Origin: a virus | Virus record (IMG/VR): IMGVR_UViG_3300010885_018700 | Location: 1 to 31,627 of that record | Strand: one strand, 5' to 3' | DNA length: 31,627 nt | Part shown: in pieces, positions 8,165 through 18,500 of the stretch | How positions within the stretch are numbered: the first letter of the stretch is position 1 | Layout: every line of letters begins with the position of its first letter | The notes under the pieces: model-generated | The model's input: only the letters and a program-made list of their open reading frames with translations | Database searches by the model: none | What the model was told of the DNA's origin: nothing | Position numbers and translations under genes: made by a program

Positions 8165-8668
8165 TTAGTATTCAAGAACAGCGTAATCGTAAGTTAATAC
8201 TAAATCGATTGTTGCTGGTTCATTTGCGTTACTAAAATCTACTTCACCAAATGTTGCTTGAGATATAAATGCTCCATGCAAAGTCCATTTTTCAATTTTA
8301 TCTCCAACCGGACCTAACATATAAAAGTTAATAGTCTTTTTGTAGAATTCTGCATATCCATCTCTACCAGTAATAGATTCATGTGATAAACGAATCCACT
8401 CCATTACTAATTGTGCCGCTGAAGGAACAATTGGGTCATATAAAGTGATATTCAAATCTTGCCATGTACCTTTACCTTTAAGTTTTCTTTGTACGTTAAT
8501 ATGGTCGATAGTAACAGTTTCAAAGTTAATTTGAGGTCTATTTGCTGTTTTAACCATATACGCTGGGATTCCCACATCTGTCATTTCCATGTAGTAGCGG
8601 TTCTTCATTTTTGGTTCGAACTGCTGGAAAATCATCTTATCGTACGGTAGTATTAATTCGTCTGCCAT
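8165..8668 (-). CDS. Tail tube protein, T4 gp19 family
   Basis: A 167-residue protein, close to the 163 residues of T4 gp19. It has the family layout: an N-terminal F-E-P-K-M-K-N-R-Y-Y-M-E-M strand, GIPAYMVKTANRPQINFE, the charged VQRKLKGKGTWQDLNITLYDP segment, LVMEWIRLSHE helix and a C-terminal GEVDFSNANEPATIDLVLTYDYAVLEY. Hexamers of this protein stack into the inner tube through which DNA passes. It follows the sheath gene by 53 bases and is followed by a strong terminator, so the two form a separate unit. The leader AAAATAAAAGGAATACAAC contains AAGGA, the closest thing to a Shine-Dalgarno seen near a start here, which would suit high expression. Confidence 0.93.
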   Translation of the reverse strand: MADELILPYDKMIFQQFEPKMKNRYYMEMTDVGIPAYMVKTANRPQINFETVTIDHINVQRKLKGKGTWQDLNITLYDPIVPSAAQLVMEWIRLSHESITGRDGYAEFYKKTINFYMLGPVGDKIEKWTLHGAFISQATFGEVDFSNANEPATIDLVLTYDYAVLEY

Positions 8669-8721
8669 GTTGTATTCCTTTTATTTTGTATTAATAAATA
8701 TTAATTTTGTTTATTTTCATA

Positions 8722-11067
8722 TTATCCAGCAAATGATGCTCCAGTTGGTAAGATGTTGAAATCTATTACAATAAATTCCGCTGTCTTAGCCGGTTGAAGA
8801 AAAATTGCTCCCGCTAATATGTTTCTATCAATCACATCCGGTGTGTTATTAGAATCATCCATTACAACATTGAATGCGTACAAACCTTGTCTTTGTTGGA
8901 TACCCTCTAAGTAAGGAGTTACAGTGTTGATAAATCTATTTCTAGTCTCAGTAGTATTTTGTTCAAATACTAAATAACGAGATGTTGAAGCGATAAATTT
9001 CTTAACAGTGATTAGTAATCTTCTTACATTGATTCTATCTAATGCTGATGCTCTATCTTGCAAAGTCTTTTGTCCAAATGCTACGATACCTTGTCCAGGG
9101 AAAGTTGCAATTGGGTTTACTTTGTTCTCATATAAAGTATCTCTTTCAGAATGTGTTAATCTATTTAAAACACTAACTGCTCCAGTGATACCACCTCTAT
9201 TCAAACCAGCCGGTGCGAACCACTCTGCTGATAATCTATCACTACTAGCGAATACCGCTGGTAATAATGTAGATGGAGGTACAGTTGTAAGTTTGTTTGT
9301 GTTAGCATCTATTGTTTTCATCCAAGGATAGTAACAAGCTACATAGTTTGAATCCACTGCATTTGCTTGCTCAGTTGCTGTTGTAATATCAGCATCGTAG
9401 TCAGTAAAGTCAGCAATATAGAAACAATCTTGTCTATCTTCACACATATCAATAATCTTTTGTGTGATTGCTGGATGTAATTGTCTATTGATACCCGGCG
9501 CAACTACTAAGTTAATATCGTATTCATCAGGATTTCCTAAAGCGTTAATTCCTTTTGTATATCCTACTGAACCACTTGCGGTTGAACGATTACAATCTAA
9601 TCCCTGATTGTTTGCTGGTCCCCAATCAGAATCTCCAGCTTTAGCTACAGATACAGTTGGATTAACACCATCAAAACCACCTTGGAATGCTACTAAGAAT
9701 TGTCTTTTAACCATATCCACTGCAGCCGAACCAGTCATTTGGTATGTTAAACCCTGTGCACCATCAAAAGCAAATACTACGTTTGCACCAGCGTTTGCAT
9801 TATTAGGAATTGGTTTACAATATTGTTTATTATCCATTTCAATACCAGTACTTTCAAAATCAAAACCAGCATAATATACAGGAGATGATGATGTGTTATT
9901 TGCCGAACCGGTTTGGAAAACTACTGGAGGTACATAAGTATCTTCAGTTGCGTTGTTAGTTGTAATTGGATTAATATATGCAGCGTGTCCAAATGGTGCT
10001 GCTGAAATTGGGAATGAACCTTCAGATACTACTTCAACTCTAAAGTTGGTTGATTTATTTGAGTAATCACCATATTCGGTTATTTTACCATTATTATCAA
10101 TTGTAAAATATCTATCACCAACTACTCTAGCTATATATCTTGGAGAAGATGAATCTAAGTTTACATTGTTGTAAGTTTCAACTACACTCTTTCTCTTATC
10201 AGTATCACCAAATGTTCTTAACGTTACAGTAAATGTTGCGTAATCAGTTGAACCATCTTCACCAGCTGCTTTAACATTTGATATACCAACTTTAAATTTA
10301 GTATTATAGGTGTTACCATGTCCATTACTATGGAAACGGAAAAGGTCATATCTTTCACCACTTACTATTTGTGATTTAATCCAAGGAGTAGATGCTACTT
10401 GTGCATCGTATGCAAAGTTTTGTGTTGGTAAATTTAATTCACTTATTCTTACACCATTTAAACCATCATTGATTGAACCAGTATATAATAATGCTGCGTT
10501 TTCAAAGAAAGTGTAAGCGTATGCTGCTTTAGCTCCAAATGGAGATTCACCAAATACATCTGCTAAATCATTTGTAGCGGATGCTAAAATTGATGCAGAT
10601 ACACTAGCTACAGCTGAACCAGAACTAACTTTTCCAGATATTACAAATGAACCAGATATGGTTGCACTAGCTGTAATATTTGTATCAATTGCTGTAAATC
10701 CAACTCCTTCATCACCAAATTTAGTTGAGTGTAAAGTACCAATTATTTTTGTACCAAGAGAACTTGATACTAAAATTCCCAAAGGTGCTACTTGTTGATA
10801 TCCACCGATACCAGCTACTCTTACTACTGTTGCTGCTCCAGCTTCTCTTAAATAGTTTTGTACTGCATATTCAGTATAATATGTTCCATCAGGTGTGCCG
10901 AAGATGTTCTCAAATTCGGATTGAGTTCTCACAATAGTTGGAACGAATGCGGGTCCTTGCTTAAAAGGTCCTATAAATGCTGCCCCAATTTCTCCTATTC
11001 CTTGTGCTAAGAATGATAGGTCATTTTCTCTTGTGAATACGCCAGGTGATACGATTCTTTCTGCCAT
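8722..11067 (-). CDS. Contractile tail sheath protein, T4 gp18 family
   Basis: A 781-residue protein, longer than the 659 residues of T4 gp18. The N-terminus MAERIVSPGVFTRENDLSF and FIGPFKQGPAFVPTIVRTQSEFENIFG are sheath hallmarks. The conserved C-terminal domain ends RYLVFEQNTTETRNRFINTVTPYLEGIQQRQGL...DRNILAGAIFLQPAKTAEFIVIDFNILPTGASF, the part that forms the inner, tube-contacting mesh. Residues about 128-162 are an unusual Ser/Ala/Thr-rich stretch (TNITASATISGSFVISGKVSSGSAVAS) similar in style to the fibre modules encoded upstream; it probably lies in an exposed variable domain. The gene is first in a two-gene unit with the tube protein, after a hairpin at 11141-11188. The start has the A-rich leader AATTGTAGAAACAAA. 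Confidence 0.95.
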   Translation of the reverse strand: MAERIVSPGVFTRENDLSFLAQGIGEIGAAFIGPFKQGPAFVPTIVRTQSEFENIFGTPDGTYYTEYAVQNYLREAGAATVVRVAGIGGYQQVAPLGILVSSSLGTKIIGTLHSTKFGDEGVGFTAIDTNITASATISGSFVISGKVSSGSAVASVSASILASATNDLADVFGESPFGAKAAYAYTFFENAALLYTGSINDGLNGVRISELNLPTQNFAYDAQVASTPWIKSQIVSGERYDLFRFHSNGHGNTYNTKFKVGISNVKAAGEDGSTDYATFTVTLRTFGDTDKRKSVVETYNNVNLDSSSPRYIARVVGDRYFTIDNNGKITEYGDYSNKSTNFRVEVVSEGSFPISAAPFGHAAYINPITTNNATEDTYVPPVVFQTGSANNTSSSPVYYAGFDFESTGIEMDNKQYCKPIPNNANAGANVVFAFDGAQGLTYQMTGSAAVDMVKRQFLVAFQGGFDGVNPTVSVAKAGDSDWGPANNQGLDCNRSTASGSVGYTKGINALGNPDEYDINLVVAPGINRQLHPAITQKIIDMCEDRQDCFYIADFTDYDADITTATEQANAVDSNYVACYYPWMKTIDANTNKLTTVPPSTLLPAVFASSDRLSAEWFAPAGLNRGGITGAVSVLNRLTHSERDTLYENKVNPIATFPGQGIVAFGQKTLQDRASALDRINVRRLLITVKKFIASTSRYLVFEQNTTETRNRFINTVTPYLEGIQQRQGLYAFNVVMDDSNNTPDVIDRNILAGAIFLQPAKTAEFIVIDFNILPTGASFAG

Positions 11068-11086
11068 TTTGTTTCTACAATTTGTA

Positions 11087-11134
11087 TTTTAAGTTTGTAA
11101 TTAAGAAAACCTTATATAATTACCTATATAAATA
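11087..11134 (-). promoter_or_regulatory. Candidate promoter/leader for sheath-tube unit
   Basis: On the coding strand TATTTATA (11134-11127) lies just after the hairpin at 11141-11188, and the 13-mer TACAAACTTAAAA (11099-11087) lies 19 bases before the sheath start. The same two elements in the same order precede the 254-aa chaperone gene. A new transcript is expected here because of the upstream hairpin, but no start site can be read from sequence alone. Confidence 0.35.
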
Positions 11135-11140
11135 TAAAAA

Positions 11141-11188
11141 AAATGTTCAAAACACAAATTTGTCTATAAATAAGTGAATTGAACATTT
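11141..11188 (-). terminator. Hairpin with T tract after the small accessory genes
   Basis: On the minus strand AAATGTTCAA (11188-11179) pairs with TTGAACATTT (11150-11141) over 10 bp, closing a 28-base loop that itself contains the palindrome ACAAATTTGT (11154-11163). T residues follow the stem on the minus strand (11143-11136), as in an intrinsic terminator. A T-rich tract also follows on the plus side. The stem is AT-rich and the loop long, so efficiency is uncertain. It lies 26 bases after the 133-aa gene and before the sheath promoter region. Confidence 0.6.
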
Positions 11189-11213
11189 AAATTTTTTATT
11201 TTGTATAGTATTC

Positions 11214-11615
11214 CTAAATAGGAGGTATCATTGAACCAGTTGGCATTACATAATCATAACTAGCAGTAGACCAAGGAAGTGATTCAATTGGTACTAATTT
11301 TATATTATTTCTTTTTGTGTAAATATCTTTTGTTATTACCTCGTCAATATGTTGCCAATAGGTTGGATTATTTGAACTACTAGCTACATTTTTAATCCAT
11401 TCAACTACAATTTCTTCTGTAAGTTCTTCATACGGAGTATAATCATCTGGATTTATATGTTCTAATTTAAATGGAGTTGCTCCATCAAATTGTCCAAATT
11501 GACCATCATCGTCTGTACCAATCAATTTCCATTGTGTGCCTATAATAGCTCCAGTAAAATCTTCATTATCTGCTTTTTTTATTTGTTTTACTGACCATTC
11601 GTATGTTCTTGCCAT
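11214..11615 (-). CDS. Small phage protein of the DUF7936-like type
   Basis: A 133-residue protein. The pattern TYEWSVKQIKK, then WKLIGTDDDG, then INPDDYTPYEELTEEIVVEWIKN is shared by many small phage proteins found next to fibre genes (the domain I know as DUF7936, by memory not search). The fold appears to be a beta sandwich followed by one helix with the TPY-x-x-LTE-x-x-V-x-x-W signature. Its role is not known. It is the last of three small genes between the S74 fibre and the sheath, and a hairpin follows its stop. The leader TATAAAATATAAAATAAAAGATT is A/T-rich. Confidence 0.75.
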   Translation of the reverse strand: MARTYEWSVKQIKKADNEDFTGAIIGTQWKLIGTDDDGQFGQFDGATPFKLEHINPDDYTPYEELTEEIVVEWIKNVASSSNNPTYWQHIDEVITKDIYTKRNNIKLVPIESLPWSTASYDYVMPTGSMIPPI

Positions 11616-11634
11616 AATCTTTTATTTTATATTT

Positions 11635-11642
11635 TATAAATA
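11635..11642 (-). promoter_or_regulatory. TATTTATA element before the 133-aa gene
   Basis: The coding-strand word TATTTATA ends 19 bases before the start codon at 11615, in the 41-base gap after the 101-aa gene. It matches elements in the gaps before the 80-aa, 254-aa, sheath and 109-aa genes. It may be an internal promoter or simply A/T-rich leader sequence. Confidence 0.2.
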
Positions 11643-11656
11643 TTATATTAAATACT

Positions 11657-11962
11657 TTATACTCTATCGCTATGCGATGAATGTTCTATTGGTGTTAATC
11701 CAATTGTTTTACATAACTCATCTACCAAATGGGTATTACTACCAGACCATGCACTTAAAACATCAACCGGTACTTTCCACATATTAGATGTAATAATAGT
11801 ATCAGGTATTGCTACTGACTCTCTATTAGGGTCTACATATCTAAGTTCATATCTAACTCTACAATCATCTCTACCAATATCATAACTTAGTATGTTAGTA
11901 AACAATCTATTAACTGTATTTCCTAAAATTGTTGTTTCTTCTACTTTTGTAAAAATTGCCAT
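11657..11962 (-). CDS. Hypothetical small protein between fibre and sheath
   Basis: A 101-residue protein with no recognised family. It looks mostly beta in the first half (DCRVRYELRYVDPNRES) with a short helix near the end (THLVDELCKTIGL) and a His/Ser-rich tail (PIEHSSHSDRV). It starts 10 bases after the 188-aa gene and is followed after 41 bases by the 133-aa gene, so the three are probably cotranscribed. The leader is CCTTTAATAAAATAATT. A virion role is guessed from context only. Confidence 0.75.
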   Translation of the reverse strand: MAIFTKVEETTILGNTVNRLFTNILSYDIGRDDCRVRYELRYVDPNRESVAIPDTIITSNMWKVPVDVLSAWSGSNTHLVDELCKTIGLTPIEHSSHSDRV

Positions 11963-11972
11963 AATTATTTTA

Positions 11973-12539
11973 TTAAAGGTTTCCTTCGTTTCTTACTCTT
12001 AAATCTTCAGCGTAAGCTTCGGCAAAAGTTCCTTGAGATGCAGTTGTAGTATGGTCATCCTCAATATTTTCAGAACCATATAATTCAATTAATTTATCTT
12101 TTAATTTAGCATATCCAAATTCAAAAATATTATGATTTTGAATCTGAGTCCAATCTGGTACTTTTAGTGTAGTTTGAAATGTATTTGGTTCTATTTCTAT
12201 TACATTTTCTGTCACATTATATGTTTTTGTTCCAATTGTTCTTTCTACTTGAATTGTCTTTGGAGTTTCTTTTGGAACGGTTACAGTTTTAATTATTTCA
12301 CGACTTAAATTTACTTTAATTTCATTTCCTAATTCAAAACTTCTACAAGTCAAATGATTTGCAGTTGCGTAGGTAGCTATATTAGAATCTGCTAAAATTG
12401 CTTCCGCTTTTGATTTATATATATGAATATCAAATATACATTCTCCTGTTTTAAGAACTCTGTATTCATTAATTCTTACATATGCATTTGTTGCAAGTCC
12501 TCTATCTGTACCAATTGGTGTTTTTATTATAAATGCCAT
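11973..12539 (-). CDS. Hypothetical protein directly downstream of the S74 fibre
   Basis: A 188-residue protein with no recognised family. The N-terminal half is beta-rich (NAYVRINEYRVLKTGECIFDIHIY) with a short helix (KAEAILADS). A Thr/Val/Lys-rich section from about 86 to 118 (KTVTVPKETPKTIQVERTIG) looks extended. The C-terminal third has a helix (FGYAKLKDKLIELYG) and an acidic end. It begins one base after the S74 fibre stop, the tightest join in this part, so the two are translated from one message. This favours a fibre-associated or fibre-attachment role, but that is inference. Confidence 0.78.
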   Translation of the reverse strand: MAFIIKTPIGTDRGLATNAYVRINEYRVLKTGECIFDIHIYKSKAEAILADSNIATYATANHLTCRSFELGNEIKVNLSREIIKTVTVPKETPKTIQVERTIGTKTYNVTENVIEIEPNTFQTTLKVPDWTQIQNHNIFEFGYAKLKDKLIELYGSENIEDDHTTTASQGTFAEAYAEDLRVRNEGNL

Positions 12540-12540
12540 A

Positions 12541-15500
12541 TTAACTATTTTCTAAATTTTCAATTCTCTCTAATAAATATTCGTTTTGTGCTTTTAAGAA
12601 ATTAACTTCATTTCTTAATTCTTTAACCGATTGTACAAGTACAGGTATTAAAGATTCCATAGAAAGCGTTAATAATCCACTCTTTTCATCAGTCCTTACT
12701 AATGTAGGGAATACTTCTTGAACGTTTTGAGCTGTAAAACCCATTTTGATATTAGTATCTTCTACAAATTCTGGGTCCAATGAATGCATCTTATATGTGT
12801 AGTAGATAGGTGTTAAATTATCCACTTTATCAAGTACATCCGTAATTACTCCATGTATATTTTTTACTGATGCATCGGAGTATCCAGACCAACCATAGTA
12901 ATATTGATATAGTACTACTCCACCATATGAACCCCCACCACACAACATATACATAGCGTTGTATCCATCAGTTTGTCCTATCCAGTTATACCCACCAGAA
13001 GAACGATAATAAATACCAAATCCACTTCCAGCATCAATATTACCATCTGAATTGTAGTTCATATTAATGAAGTTACGGAATCTTACAGAACCCTGAATAT
13101 TAAATCTAATAAATCCATAAGTAGTTGAATCGACCGATGCACAGTTATTAGGTCTACTATAATAATAACTCCACCCATTACCATTTTGTACATAGATACC
13201 ACCATTACCACTCTCAAACATCAAGTTGTTGTAATAACCAGATGGGTCATTTACAAGCATACCACCATAACCACCTCTATAATATCCAAATGTTTGATAA
13301 CAACCATACGATGAATCAAAGTTAGTTCTAATATGAGAACCATATGATTGGTTGTATAAACCCCCACCACCTTGGTTTCTAAACCATCCATTTGCATAAA
13401 CCTCTTGGAATGTAGGCGAAGCATCACTTCTTACACTTTGGTTTACGTTATTACTCATCCAACCCAAATATGCCAACCAAAGGTTATTATCATTTATATA
13501 CGCACCTTCACTTCCGTTAGGATTTCTGAATATAAAGTATCCCCATTGTTGTCTTTGGAAATATAAGTGAGAACTATGCCATTGTATTTTGTAATATTCC
13601 CCAGTCCATCCACCAGGATCAGAATACAACATATAACCCGGTCTGATATATAAGTTATTTGTATATACTGCATTTAAACTTGAAGTACCATTAGGGTCAC
13701 AATAATATCCCGTATCATTTGAATCATAGAATATAGGAGAACGTGCTGAACCAACCATATAGGTATATCCTCTATATACGTTAAATGCTCCACCATCCCA
13801 ATACCAAATCCAACTATAACGGTTATCATGTACACCTACGTTATCACCGGTTGTACTCATAAAACAATGCGTACTAGCTATACCCCAGCCATACCATCCG
13901 TTTCTACCACCACCATAAGTTGCTACGTGTCCATATGAGTTTCCAGCACCTTCAGGTGAAAAGAAACCTCTACCATACGGCTCCCAATAGAAACCATTTG
14001 AAGTATTTTGTCTATACCATGCGTTTGAATAAATATCACCAGCAGTTAATGAACGAGTTCCACCACCAGTACCAATTCTAACACCAGGATATCCTCTATA
14101 ATAAACTAACTCCAATGGGTCAGAATCGTATCCAGAGTTTACAGTATCTCTATATGAGTTTGTACCAATTGCACCATAGTTACCATCACCTCTATAATAC
14201 ACATTGTAAATATACATTGTGTTAAGATGAGATGTACCAGCAAAATCTCCATAATAGTTTGTATCATTTGAATCATAAAAATAAGGTGCTCTTAAGGAGT
14301 TTGCACCTTCCAAGTAATTGTAAACATATGTATAGTTTATACCCCAATATTGGTTTGTATAACGAGTACCAGATGTATTGGTATTATAAAGAACCATACC
14401 ACCATCTTGTTCAAAACGAATATATCCTTGTCCGTGGTTTGTATTTAATCTACCCCAATAATATGTGTTTGTATATTGGTTTGATGAGTTATCCACATTA
14501 TATCCAATACCAGCTCCATTCCAAGTATTACCCGGTTCAGAACACCACATTTGCATATGAACATCACCTTGTCCAGATCCATTATTAGCTGCTGCTAATG
14601 TTACACGCAATCTACTATTTCCGTGGTCACCAGTAACATGCAATCTAGTTGATGGTAATGCGTATCCAACTCCCAATTGCCACAATCTACTATCACCATT
14701 GGGGTCTACTCTATATGCCGAATCATCCCAATCATACCAAATATTAAAATATCCACTAGCACCCCTTAAAGTATTGTATGGTCCCATGTATAATTGAACA
14801 TCCGTTGCGCCTGCATATCCTTGAGTTGCTTGCGTACTATTGACTTGGTCTAATCTCCAACCATGCGTACTATATGTACCAAATCCACCTCTACCAGCAC
14901 CAGGCCAGTTTTGAATATAAGATGCTGAGTTATAATACGAATCATTTACACTATATGATTGAGCCCAAACGTTTTGAAGAACCGATAATCCTGCAGGGTC
15001 TGAATAATAATTTGTGTCATCTCTATCATAGAATCTATAAGAATAGACGTTTCCGCCCGTATATAAGTTATTAGTTATTCTTACGTTTGAATCACCTGCA
15101 CCAACACTCATTAGTTCCGTAGTGCTAACACCCGGAGAATCATTCATAAAACGAGTACCACCATATGATGGATTGCCTCCAATTTCAACACCAGTATGCC
15201 ATCCTAAAGTCAAACGAGTATGTGTAGAGTATCCATTATTATATGGAGATTTTACATACATTAAATAGTAAGGTACGCCATCATTTCTTTGCCCAGATGT
15301 AATACCGGTGGATGAACCAACCGCAGATGGGTCAGATGTTGAAGTTGATAAATTTATATGTCTAGTGTTACCACTATTAATTCCTTTTTGGAATAAAAAC
15401 GTTCCCCCTTGGTCATAAAAAGTATCACCATATATTGAAGGTGCTCTAAATGATGTTGCTGCGTAAGCATTACCATCACCATATGCAGAGAATACTACAC

Positions 15501-18500
15501 TTGACCATGCTCTATCCACTACCTCAAATCTAGTGTTACCACTACCACCTAATTGTAATGTTGAAATACCTGTTGCTCTATCAGCTGCTCTACCTATCCA
15601 AGCTTCACCACTATTATTTTGAGATTGTGCAAAAGAACCCATTCTAACCCAACCAGTTGGAGTAATATTACCAACAAATTGGAATGCTGATTGAGCATCT
15701 CTAAACACCGTAGTAGATGTTGTCTTTATAATATTAGAATAGTAAGATGAGTTTGATAAGCCTCTATAAGCGTAAGTACTACCAGTTGATTTTACACCAT
15801 CTGCTCTTACTAAAGTTACCATAGCATCACCATCAGTATATCCAGCATATCCGGCGTTGTTATAACCACCAATATGGAATACAGGGTGAGCAGTGTTACC
15901 ACTATCTCTATTCAGTACTAATAAACCATCATTTACATTATAGTTATAAATTGCAGTTGCCCAAGCTTCACCAGACATAACTTCATTTGTACTTCTAAAG
16001 TACACACCAGCTGCATCATTACTATTTGTTGCTTGTATAGTTGAAAATGAAACATTATCAGATGTTCTAACATACTGATTCATAGTGTATGCGTAAACCT
16101 GGTCAATACTATTTAATAATTGTTGCCAAGCATTCCAAGTTGTTGCAGTACTTCCAAGTCTAGTCCATAATCTACCAGCAGCAGTATATGCAATTTGAAT
16201 TGGCATTCCCCCACTTAAATCAGTACTACTACCATAACTTCTCCAATACATTTGTCCGTTATATGAACCACCATCACTCAATCCATTTGTACCATTTCCT
16301 TTAAAATCAAAACGAATTATGTTATTAAATGATTGTGGTAAATCATTTGTACTACGTGTATCTTGCGAATATATATTGTATGTATATGTTGATGAACCAG
16401 CTGAACTTACACTAAAGTTTGATGGATTCCAAGGATACATATTCACACCATCATTCGTTCCCCAAACATAAGTTGGCTGACCTGATTGTCCTGAATAAAT
16501 AAAATCTATGTTTGTTCCGTCTGAACGTCTTGGATATGTTCTAATTCCCCATTGTCCACTATTATAAACTACTTGAGTTCCAGTATTGTATCCATTACCA
16601 CCCACATACATTTGTCCAGCTGCATATAAATCTCCACCAGTACTTATTGATGATTTTACCGATGCACTTCCATTAGTATAAAAATATAAAGCGTATCCAG
16701 TTTCAGCCCATAAAGCTGGGTCATAGTTTGCATTACCTTCCCATAATCCTCTACGAGTAAATCCACCAACGTTTGCACTTCCGGCTGCATTTCTTATTCT
16801 AAATCCACTACTTGTTTGTGCATCAAAGTATGCTGTTCCTGTTACACCAGCAAATGTTACAGCATCCGTAGTTCTTACGTTTTGATTCATTGCGTATAAC
16901 TCATTGGCACCTTGTCCAGTATCAACAGTAGAGAATGTTACTGCATCTGATGTACGAATATTTTGGTTCATTAAATAAACCTCTGTTGCTCCTTGTCCAG
17001 TATCTATTGTACCACTTAATGTTATATTACCGGCACCTACTGAAAGGTTACCACCAGTTACACTTACACCATTTGTTGCTGTAATTGTTGCATGAGTAAC
17101 GTTATCGGTTGTACGAATATTTTGGTTCATTAAATAAACCTCTGTTGCTCCTTGTCCAGTATCTATTGTACCTGTTATTACAACGTTACCACTACCACCA
17201 ATATTACCTGCTACATAAAAATCAGTATCAGAATACCATCTTAATCCACTTTCATTCCAATAAAATTGTCTTGTTGCTTGATTTCCTCTCTTAACTTCTA
17301 TACCAGCATTTTCAGTTGGTGTAGTTGATGCGCCAATATCCGCATTTAATGTAATAATATTATCACCTATGTTAAGAGTTGTTGTATTAATATATGTTGT
17401 TGTACCACTCACAGTAAGGTCACCAGTAATTGTAGCGTTACCGGTTACCGTAAGTAATGTACCATCAAAAGTTAAATTTGATTCAACAGTTCCATTTGGT
17501 GCACTTCCGTTTAAAGTAATTACACCATTATCAGTTGTACCTGTTAATGCTAATAATCCAGATGTACCAGATGTACCACGTGTTCCTGATGACCCAGAAG
17601 TTCCTGATGACCCAGAAGTTCCCGATGTGCCAGAACTTCCCGATGTGCCAGCCGTTCCACCAGTACCACTACTTCCCGATGTGCCACTCGTACCACTAGA
17701 GCCGCTTGTACCACTACTTCCAGAAGTTCCTGATGTACCTCCACTACCAGCTGTACCAGCCGTTCCTGCCGTGCCAGATGTACCAGCCGTGCCAGATGTA
17801 CCAGCTGAACCCGTTGAGCCGGATGTTCCACCACTACCAGCTGAACCAGATGTTGCTGATGTTCCTGATGTTGCTGAAGTTCCCGATGTACCAGATGTAC
17901 CAGCTGAGCCAGACGTTCCTGTTGTACCACTACTTCCGCTTGTGCCTGCTGAACCTGATGTGCCGGATGTACCTGCTGAACCCGATGTGCCCGTTGTACC
18001 ACCACTTCCAGAAGTTCCTGTTGTACCGCTTGACCCAGCTGTTCCAGCTGTGCCAGATGTACCTCTTGTTCCTGATGTACCTGCACTGCCGCTTGTACCA
18101 TCAATACCAGATGTACCTGCGCTTCCAGATGTTCCAGATGTGCCGCCACTTCCAGATGTTCCGGTTGAACCTCCACTTCCAGAAGTTCCTGTTGAGCCGC
18201 TTGTTCCAGAACTTCCCGATGTACCTCCAGACCCAGATGTGCCTGCCGTTCCACCTGTCCCAGCTGTTGCTGACGTACCTGCCGTTCCTCCACTTCCAGA
18301 AGTTCCTGTTGTGCCGCTTGTTCCAGAAGTTCCTGATGTTCCAGCACTACCACCCGTTCCACCAGCTCCACTTAATCCTGATGTTCCTCCACTTCCAGTT
18401 GACCCAGATGTTCCAGAACTTCCTGATGTACCGCTACTACCAGACGTACCGGCTGAGCCACCAGCACCAGTTATACCACCACTACCATTTGTTCCTGATG

